Assembly (NCBI RefSeq): GCF_012516315.1
Contig: NZ_CP051185.1
Coordinates: 3,151,403 to 3,215,402, forward strand
Origin: Limnospira fusiformis SAG 85.79
GTDB taxonomy: Bacteria; Cyanobacteriota; Cyanobacteriia; Cyanobacteriales; Microcoleaceae
Direction of reading: 5' to 3'
DNA: 64,000 bases
Shown here piece after piece: positions 58,309 to 64,000 of the stretch. The number at the start of each line of letters is the position of its first letter. Within the stretch, counting starts at the first letter, position 1. Both the position numbers and the translations under genes were made by a program. The notes under the pieces are model-generated. The model had not been told where the DNA came from. It was given only the letters and a program-made list of their open reading frames with translations, and ran no database searches.

Positions 58309-59670
58309 CTAGCTAATTGCATTTCTTTGACTGTTGGACAAATGATAATTTTCCGAGGCAAAATTAAGAATATTAATCCCTAATTCTTGGGCGCTGCGGA
58401 TGGTTTCTCGGGATAATCCCTGATGACTATTTAACCCCCAACCCGAAGACAGACAGCCTATGGATATAATAATTTTGCCCCAATTTATCAGTCGGGTTGG
58501 CTCTCCATTAATTATTGGTAATTCATCAAATAAAAACGGATGGATTTTAATCGGGTCTTGAGCCGATATGGTTGCCATACTCGATATATTAATCCCCAGA
58601 TATTGATGGGCTATATTTTGCAGAGGCTCTAAGGAGGATTCTAGGCGGTTTTGAAGTTCGGATTCACAGATAGTTAATTCTGAGGATAATTCCCTTCTGA
58701 ATTCGGAAACTTGGGCAAATTGAATATCATTCAGAGCCTGTTTAAGTTCGCCGATCGCTGAATTAATATCAGCAATATTGACTTCGACCGATGAGGCTTC
58801 AATCAACAGTATGGTGCCTCTATCGCTGTAATATTTGAGATGATTGTATTCTGTTTCTCCCCAAGACAGCATCTGAGAATATCTCATATATAGCAAGCTA
58901 TAGTCTCGCGGAATATCAGCCACCTGGGAAGTTAAGGTGATTTCTTCAACTGGTTCAGCATCCATAGTCATCGGTGCTAAAACTGAAAGCGATCGCAATA
59001 GATAAAATAGATTCTCCCCTACATAAAAATCTTCAGCAGTACCCTGTAAAACCCCTACCCGTATCCGAGTTTTTTGGGAGCGCGGTCGGACTCGCACCCG
59101 GTATCGTAAATCCAACTCATTTACATCAGGAGAAAAAACATCTGTGGCGGGTCTAATTTCGGTTAAATTAGCAGAAATAGCGATCCGACACAGTTCGATT
59201 TCCTGGGCTGAGGGGGGGGTATTTTTTTCATCGATCCTAAAACTTTCTGGCACCAATACTTGCTCTGACGCACGGTAGAGGGTTTCCGGATCCACATAGC
59301 GGAGAACTAAATAAACAGTAATTGGTTCTGTCCGACACTCGGAGCTAATCCGAAACTCGATAGGGCGATCGACAATAATCGGATTTCCGGTCAAATCGAT
59401 GGCAATTCCCGGTTGAATTTGCACCCAGCGATTATCTCGATATTGGGCAGATATACTCTCTGGAGCATCGATTACACACACCCCTAACCCCCTAACTATC
59501 CCCGGTTGGTAAAGAGATTGATAATGGAGATTTTGTCGCGCTCGGTGGTATTCGTGCGATTGTCGCCAACGCTGGGCATTTAACAGCAATCCATCGTCAA
59601 CTATCAAACGTTGGAGGGGATAAATTTCTGGCGGCGGGTAATCAGAGGAATTTCTCTCAGTGATGATCAT
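58309..59670 (-). CDS. Conserved CIS-operon protein, possibly with a DUF4159-like domain
   Basis: This 453-residue soluble protein has an N-terminal part (about 15-185) with 'YPLQRLIVDDGLLLNAQRWR', 'GLGVCVIDAP' and 'IQPGIAIDLTGNPIIVDRPIEF', a beta-rich pattern often seen in proteins beside phage-like baseplate genes. The middle (about 200-310: 'RVGVLQGTAEDFYVGENLFY', 'YSLLYMRYSQMLSW', 'RGTILLIEAS') could be a DUF4159-type fold. The C-terminus is helical. I do not recognise a confident function. It overlaps the gpI homologue upstream by 4 bp (ATGA), so the two are translationally coupled, which ties it to the baseplate. Confidence 0.6.
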   Translation of the reverse strand: MIITERNSSDYPPPEIYPLQRLIVDDGLLLNAQRWRQSHEYHRARQNLHYQSLYQPGIVRGLGVCVIDAPESISAQYRDNRWVQIQPGIAIDLTGNPIIVDRPIEFRISSECRTEPITVYLVLRYVDPETLYRASEQVLVPESFRIDEKNTPPSAQEIELCRIAISANLTEIRPATDVFSPDVNELDLRYRVRVRPRSQKTRIRVGVLQGTAEDFYVGENLFYLLRSLSVLAPMTMDAEPVEEITLTSQVADIPRDYSLLYMRYSQMLSWGETEYNHLKYYSDRGTILLIEASSVEVNIADINSAIGELKQALNDIQFAQVSEFRRELSSELTICESELQNRLESSLEPLQNIAHQYLGINISSMATISAQDPIKIHPFLFDELPIINGEPTRLINWGKIIISIGCLSSGWGLNSHQGLSRETIRSAQELGINILNFASENYHLSNSQRNAIS

Positions 59671-60704
59671 ATATTATTGTCCGAATCTATTTTTAGGTCA
59701 TAAGTGCAGAAGGCTGGTGTCTGTGCTTCAATAACAGTGCGAACCAATTTTTCGTCAATAGTATCAGGATCGCACAGCAGTCGGACTTGAAAGTGAAAAG
59801 GTTTGCCACCGCCTAAAATGGTATCTATACCCAGATAGGAGCTGCCCATGACCGCCCCCTGGGTAAAGTTTTCCAGAATTGAAATGTGTTTGGACGCTTC
59901 CGGCAAATCTTCATCAAGAGGTAAACCAGTTACGAGGTGTAGGTAAAACCGCAGCCCCCGCCTAGTTCCCGAAGCACGATAAATCTCTAAAGCGTGGCGA
60001 ATTAAACGGCGTTGCTGTTGGAGACTCAGAGTTGGGATGTTCTGCCAACCAACCCAGTGGGCTAAAAATGGCAACATACTTTCAGGGGCGGTGAGGGGAT
60101 CTAGGTAGGCCCAGAGATGGCTGAATATTTGCAAATCTGGGTCGAGAGTGGTTTCAATAATTTTCAGGAATCGACCGACCAAATCGATTTCCCGATAAAT
60201 TTGCGGTAGTAGGTTGATATATGGCGATCGCGGTCGCACAAATAGGTCAAACTCGATAAATTCCAAAAGTGGCTCATTGGTGTCCGACTGGTTATTAACA
60301 TAACTGCCATAAACATTAAAGCGACCAGAATAGTTGAGTTGCAGTCCCTCGGTATTCATAGAAAGCTCCTCTGTCTCGAAAAAATTGCGATCGACTCCAA
60401 AAGAGAGAACTACTGACCGCCGTTCTCCGGGTGACAGCACGGCTTCGGGAAATTCACTCCTACCCCAGTGGTGGGGAAAATTCCCCGACAAGCTACAGGT
60501 GAGATGTAATGGCTGGGTATCTAAGTTTTCCAGGTCAATGACGATTTGGCTGGTTTCTCCAGGAATGAGTTGGATCGCGGGACTTGCTGGTTCCAGTTGA
60601 GAGAAAGTACCATTAAATTCAGATAACTGAGCGGGTTCTGTTTCGGGAAAGTCGATCGAGACAATATCTAATAGGACAGATTGTTGATCAGGAACTAGGG
60701 CCAT
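59667..60704 (-). CDS. Baseplate wedge protein, phage P2 gpI-like (Cis12 type)
   Basis: This 345-residue protein has an N-terminal Ig-like beta domain (about 25-150: 'IQLIPGETSQIVIDLENLDT') fused to a tail protein I domain (about 155-340: 'SPYINLLPQIYREI', 'FLAHWVGWQNIPTLSLQQQRRLIRHALEIYRASGTRRGLRFYLHL'). In contractile injection systems this family forms part of the baseplate wedge. The added Ig-like domain resembles those of the two membrane proteins of the same operon. It starts 16 bp after the gpJ homologue. Confidence 0.82.
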   Translation of the reverse strand: MALVPDQQSVLLDIVSIDFPETEPAQLSEFNGTFSQLEPASPAIQLIPGETSQIVIDLENLDTQPLHLTCSLSGNFPHHWGRSEFPEAVLSPGERRSVVLSFGVDRNFFETEELSMNTEGLQLNYSGRFNVYGSYVNNQSDTNEPLLEFIEFDLFVRPRSPYINLLPQIYREIDLVGRFLKIIETTLDPDLQIFSHLWAYLDPLTAPESMLPFLAHWVGWQNIPTLSLQQQRRLIRHALEIYRASGTRRGLRFYLHLVTGLPLDEDLPEASKHISILENFTQGAVMGSSYLGIDTILGGGKPFHFQVRLLCDPDTIDEKLVRTVIEAQTPAFCTYDLKIDSDNNI

Positions 60705-60719
60705 AATTCAGATAGCATC

Positions 60720-62897
60720 TTAATAGATAATATTGATAATGTGACTCCAACCCCCTGCCACATCAGACCAGGAACAGATAGTGCCGTTAGAACCAGGGTC
60801 AATGATGGCTGTAGGTTGTCCCCGCACCCACCGCCCGCCCTGACGGCGGATCGGAAAGAGTTGCACAGCCCCCAAGCTGATCACAGTAGGAAATTGCTGT
60901 AGTAGGGCGATGATATCGGCTGTATACAGGGGCTGACCGAATGGCCAACCTTGGGATTGAGCGCCGCCAATGATGGGGTTAAGGAACCGATACAGAGCTA
61001 TTTGCAATTGCGATCGCATCTCTTCCCGGGCGTTGGGGTTGTTGTATTGCGCTCCGATAGTGATTTCGGCGGCGACGACGACTCCCACATACTCTGGTTC
61101 GCGACATTTTACTTGTATCCCCAGCAGGCGACGTTCATCAAGGTAGCTGAGAACCTGGCGATTGAGTTCGGAACTGATGGCTAATTCATCGGGAGAAATG
61201 CCGACTCCTTGTTCGATACCTAGCAAACTGGTGCGGGGTATCAACAGCAATTCAACGGTTCCCGCTTCCCCAGGACTTGCCCTGAGACAGCGAGAGCGGG
61301 CGATCGCTCCTTGTCCTGCTACTATTGCTAGGGTTTCAAAGTCTTCGGGGGTGACAGCGCGATCGCGGGTTCGCAACATTTGGGGGACGCGAATGGCGGC
61401 CATCTCCAAGGATTCGGCATCGGAACCAGATCGGGCTGGAATATGGTTGACCACAGCCCCGACGTAGGGTACAGCAGTTTTCATCACGGTGATGGTTCCG
61501 GGTTGGACGTTCCCCTTGACTCCTCCTCCGGTACGATAGCGAACCATTTGCACAGCGGCTCCGGCTGGGGGTATAGCACCATACTGTCGCTTTTGATGGT
61601 CGGCGGGTAAAACTGCCCTAGAGTTGCCTGTGGTTTGCCACAGAGCGCGATACTCGGTTTCTCGCACTAGTTGAGTCGGTTCGCTCACCTGGGGTCCAAA
61701 TTGTACTATTCCGGTTAGGGAGTCGATCACATAGTGGCGATCGTCCGGTCGGGAATTGGAAAAGTCCGGGACTTCTTCCCAAGTTTGAGGTAGTTCTCCG
61801 GTCGGGGTAACAGTTAGGTATTCTCCGGGGAGGCGAGCCAGCACCGGGGTGCGTTGGAGTCGGTATGCTAGGCCTGGAGTCCCGTCGCTCACTCCTAGTA
61901 ATTCGTCGCTGATTACTTGACACTGGGTGGCTATGGTGCTTCCTCCGACCGCACGGGAACTGATGCCGACAATGCGGGGGGATGCACTATAAGGGGATTC
62001 GTCAGGGGTGGGTTCTGTGTAGACGCAGCGCAGCCAGCGACCTTGATAGGCGGTGAACTGGGCGACGGGAAATTCTACGGGTAAATGCAAAATAATATCT
62101 GATCCGCCTTGGGGGTTTCGACCCTGTTTGACTACATCTTGAAAACTGAAGCCTTGGCTTTCGTCGTCTGCTTCTGTCAGTAGGACTGATTGCCAGTATC
62201 TCCCATTCCAGGCTTCCCAACGACGAGGGGGATGGTCGGGGTTTATCCCTGTGGGCGTGGCTGCTTGGCCTCTGACTGAGAGAGCGATGACGTTGCCTTC
62301 AATGGTACTGTCAGGGTGAAAGACTAGGTAAAAACATTGCCCTGGTTCGGGGCGATCGCTAAACAACGACAGTTCTGGGCCAGACCATGTGCCATCTTCT
62401 GTCCTCGTCCACCAGTTCGTTAACCGATCGCGCAACATTTTTGGGGTCTCTTCTGGGGTTTCAGCGTGCAGAATGTGTCCGATCAGGGGTCTGCCAATAA
62501 CTAACGGGCGAGCCGTACTAAATACGATTGATTCCGCATCAGGTAGCCTAGTGGTCGCTATTTCGATGCCTTCGGGGATGGTATAGGCTTCGGGAAGATC
62601 TGATACCAGATAAAAGGTGATTTCCGTTTGGGCGGGGTTGGGAGGCTGTAGGCGAATTCCTAGCAGTTCTAAAAATAGGACGTAGTTTCGCCTGGGAAGC
62701 TGGTTGAAGCGACTCAGCATCTGGTCCATCAACCATGCAAACAGTTCCAGCAAGGTTATCCCTGGATCGCTGGGGTTGTAGTTACTCCACTCGGGACAAT
62801 AGCGAGGGATTCTTAACAAGCATTCTTGCAGCAGATCCTCATAGGTCCGATCATCTAGGCTGGCTTTGGGAAGGTTGGGTAAAAAGTTGAATACCAT
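60720..62897 (-). CDS. Putative baseplate assembly protein, gpJ-like (Cis11 type)
   Basis: This 725-residue protein has an N-terminal gpJ signature ('YCPEWSNYNPSDPGITLLELFAWLMDQML'), an inserted beta-rich middle region, and a C-terminal baseplate J domain ('MLRTRDRAVTPEDFETLAIVAGQGAIARSRCL', 'YLDERRLLGIQVKCREPEYVGV'). Such proteins form the wedge that clamps the tube and triggers sheath contraction in phage tails, type VI secretion and extracellular CIS. It starts 7 bp after the gp25 homologue. Its length, with the middle insertion, fits eCIS rather than P2. Confidence 0.85.
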   Translation of the reverse strand: MVFNFLPNLPKASLDDRTYEDLLQECLLRIPRYCPEWSNYNPSDPGITLLELFAWLMDQMLSRFNQLPRRNYVLFLELLGIRLQPPNPAQTEITFYLVSDLPEAYTIPEGIEIATTRLPDAESIVFSTARPLVIGRPLIGHILHAETPEETPKMLRDRLTNWWTRTEDGTWSGPELSLFSDRPEPGQCFYLVFHPDSTIEGNVIALSVRGQAATPTGINPDHPPRRWEAWNGRYWQSVLLTEADDESQGFSFQDVVKQGRNPQGGSDIILHLPVEFPVAQFTAYQGRWLRCVYTEPTPDESPYSASPRIVGISSRAVGGSTIATQCQVISDELLGVSDGTPGLAYRLQRTPVLARLPGEYLTVTPTGELPQTWEEVPDFSNSRPDDRHYVIDSLTGIVQFGPQVSEPTQLVRETEYRALWQTTGNSRAVLPADHQKRQYGAIPPAGAAVQMVRYRTGGGVKGNVQPGTITVMKTAVPYVGAVVNHIPARSGSDAESLEMAAIRVPQMLRTRDRAVTPEDFETLAIVAGQGAIARSRCLRASPGEAGTVELLLIPRTSLLGIEQGVGISPDELAISSELNRQVLSYLDERRLLGIQVKCREPEYVGVVVAAEITIGAQYNNPNAREEMRSQLQIALYRFLNPIIGGAQSQGWPFGQPLYTADIIALLQQFPTVISLGAVQLFPIRRQGGRWVRGQPTAIIDPGSNGTICSWSDVAGGWSHIINIIY

Positions 62898-62903
62898 GGC
62901 AGC

Positions 62904-63314
62904 TTATTCCGGCTCTTTTTGCAGATAGAAAGGATAGACTAGGCTCCTCTTATCTTCACTGGGTTTGAGACTATAGTTAATCACTAAATCTACTCTCCCA
63001 CCATCGGGGTCGGGAATCGCTTCTACGTCTCTCAGCATGATGCGCGGTTCCCACTGTTCTAAGGCTTCTTGCACGAAGATTCGCATTAACATCAGGGTTT
63101 CCGAGTTGATTGGTGCAAAGCTGAGTTCCCACAAACGACAGCCGAACTCTGGCCGGTTGACTCGCTCCCCAATATTGGTCATCAAAATTAGTAAGATCGA
63201 CTCTCGGACGTTGCGATCGCCTGCACTCAAAGCCCAATTGCCTTGCTGATTTACGAACAGTGGAAAAGCCAATCCTTGACCTATATGCGCCGGGAAACGG
63301 GGTTGATTAATCAT
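62904..63314 (-). CDS. GPW/gp25-family baseplate protein (Cis9 type)
   Basis: This 136-residue protein matches T4 gp25/TssE/Afp9: 'NVRESILLILMTNIGERVNRPEFGCRLWEL' and the EPR motif 'EQWEPRIML' that binds the sheath's first ring. It initiates sheath assembly on the baseplate. It is the first gene of the operon within the window; tube, sheath, spike and ATPase genes are not present and probably lie elsewhere. Confidence 0.9.
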   Translation of the reverse strand: MINQPRFPAHIGQGLAFPLFVNQQGNWALSAGDRNVRESILLILMTNIGERVNRPEFGCRLWELSFAPINSETLMLMRIFVQEALEQWEPRIMLRDVEAIPDPDGGRVDLVINYSLKPSEDKRSLVYPFYLQKEPE

Positions 63315-63665
63315 CTGAATTGTCTCAAATTCCTGGGGTCAATGTTTTCGGGGTTAATAGTTTTTAAAAGTAGAGTATATTCAAGTGGCTTTCAATCGCC
63401 TATTAAGTTATGATAATCCTAAAATACGGCAATTGATGAATCGTCAAATTTCCTGGTTTTAACCACCAGGCAGTTTGATAACTGATTCCTGCTTCTTTTC
63501 TGGGTTCTGACAGTTCCCGCGTCCGTATGTTATCAGATATGACTATATCTGAACTATATCCTTATTGAAACTTTACAACACCACAGCATAGAGGCTTATA
63601 GTCCCAGGGGCTACAAATTTTGAGCCTGTACAGCCTTAAATTCCCCCCAGGTCCACTTGAACGCC
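63315..63665. other. Intergenic region upstream of the CIS baseplate operon
   Basis: No gene is seen. The likely promoter of the baseplate operon lies here on the minus strand, but no clear -35/-10 pair stands out. Confidence 0.4.
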
Positions 63666-64000
63666 TCAGCTATAATATCGCTGGGTGGTTTTGGTTTGTG
63701 GTGTATCGTGTTTCCAGATGAAATCAGCTATATTTGTGGGTAGACTGTCTTGGTGGGGAGATTGAAATAAAACCGATCGCTGAACGATATTGGCATCAGC
63801 TAATCGTCTTTCCACGCGGGAGGGGATGCCATAGTTGTAGACTACATGACCCTTTCCGACAATAACTACCACGGTAAAGTCTGGGTTAGCTTGGACAAAA
63901 TTGGCGATCGCATCAGCCATCGTTTCATCCCAAAGAACTTGGGCTTCCACAAAGCGATCGAACCCGCCCTCACTGCCTTGATGTTGGTGTTGCCTATAGA
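63666..64000 (-). CDS. ChaN-family (DUF399) putative haem-binding lipoprotein, C-terminal part
   Basis: The open frame comes in from beyond the window edge and ends at 63666. The visible 110 residues contain 'FDRFVEAQVLWDETMADAIANFV', 'FTVVVIVGKGHVVYNYGIPSRVERR' and 'VLFQSPHQDS', typical of the C-terminal half of ChaN-like iron/haem regulated proteins. The GTG at 63950 is internal rather than the start. Expected location is the periplasm or outer membrane. Confidence 0.75.
   Translation of the reverse strand, partial: YRQHQHQGSEGGFDRFVEAQVLWDETMADAIANFVQANPDFTVVVIVGKGHVVYNYGIPSRVERRLADANIVQRSVLFQSPHQDSLPTNIADFIWKHDTPQTKTTQRYYS

Noticed and set aside
51237..63314. Prophage
   Set aside because: Only baseplate genes are present, with membrane sensor and anchor genes and no capsid, portal, terminase or integrase; this fits a CIS locus better.

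Overview
The window comes from a cyanobacterium. It carries psaD (photosystem I), a urease operon, the DUF2605/DUF2973 pair, a DUF3110 gene and many GCGATCGC (HIP1) octamers. The load of group II introns and insertion sequences, together with the filamentous-type gene set, suggests Arthrospira/Limnospira; that genus call is inference.

Region 1 (1-6.5 kb): a truncated GAF-domain protein, a Crp-type regulator and an M61 peptidase, split by two broken IS630 copies, then a ParE-type toxin-antitoxin pair. Region 2 (6.7-27.2 kb) is a mobile-DNA stack around thrS, duf2605 and duf2973. Two ORF-bearing group II introns lie here, each stuffed with other elements. The minus-strand intron 6744-14566 holds an IS630, an IS1, a small repeat, and further introns inside both the IS1 and the reverse transcriptase gene, up to four levels deep. 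The plus-strand intron 16673-21162 holds two ORF-less introns and the same small repeat, and still encodes a reverse transcriptase with an intact YADD motif. Removing the nested elements leaves two cores of about 2.6-2.7 kb, which supports the reconstruction. A second IS630 type, an IS4, tnpB remnants and a solitary ORF-less intron complete the region.

Region 3 (27.2-47.3 kb) is mostly housekeeping: MBL hydrolase, diheme cytochrome, dynamin/YcjF-like GTPase, trpE, psaD, tRNA-Ser(CGA), a YdcF-like protein, an RTX protein, a methyltransferase, murQ, ureDABC and a GHL10 glycosidase-like protein. Decayed genes lie between them: phzF, an aminotransferase, a second RTX gene and a large GAF/PAS/GGDEF gene.

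Region 4 (47.8-51.2 kb) groups an amino-acid-type binding protein, an SDF-family symporter and an Asp/Glu racemase. Region 5 (51.2-63.3 kb, minus strand) is a contractile injection system (CIS) baseplate operon: gp25, gpJ and gpI homologues, an unknown conserved protein, a Cache-HAMP sensor without an output domain, and two large single-pass membrane proteins with related N-terminal Ig-like regions. One of these ends in WD40 repeats and the other in cysteine-paired repeats. This fits a membrane-anchored (in cyanobacteria, thylakoid-anchored) CIS. The window ends in a ChaN-like gene.
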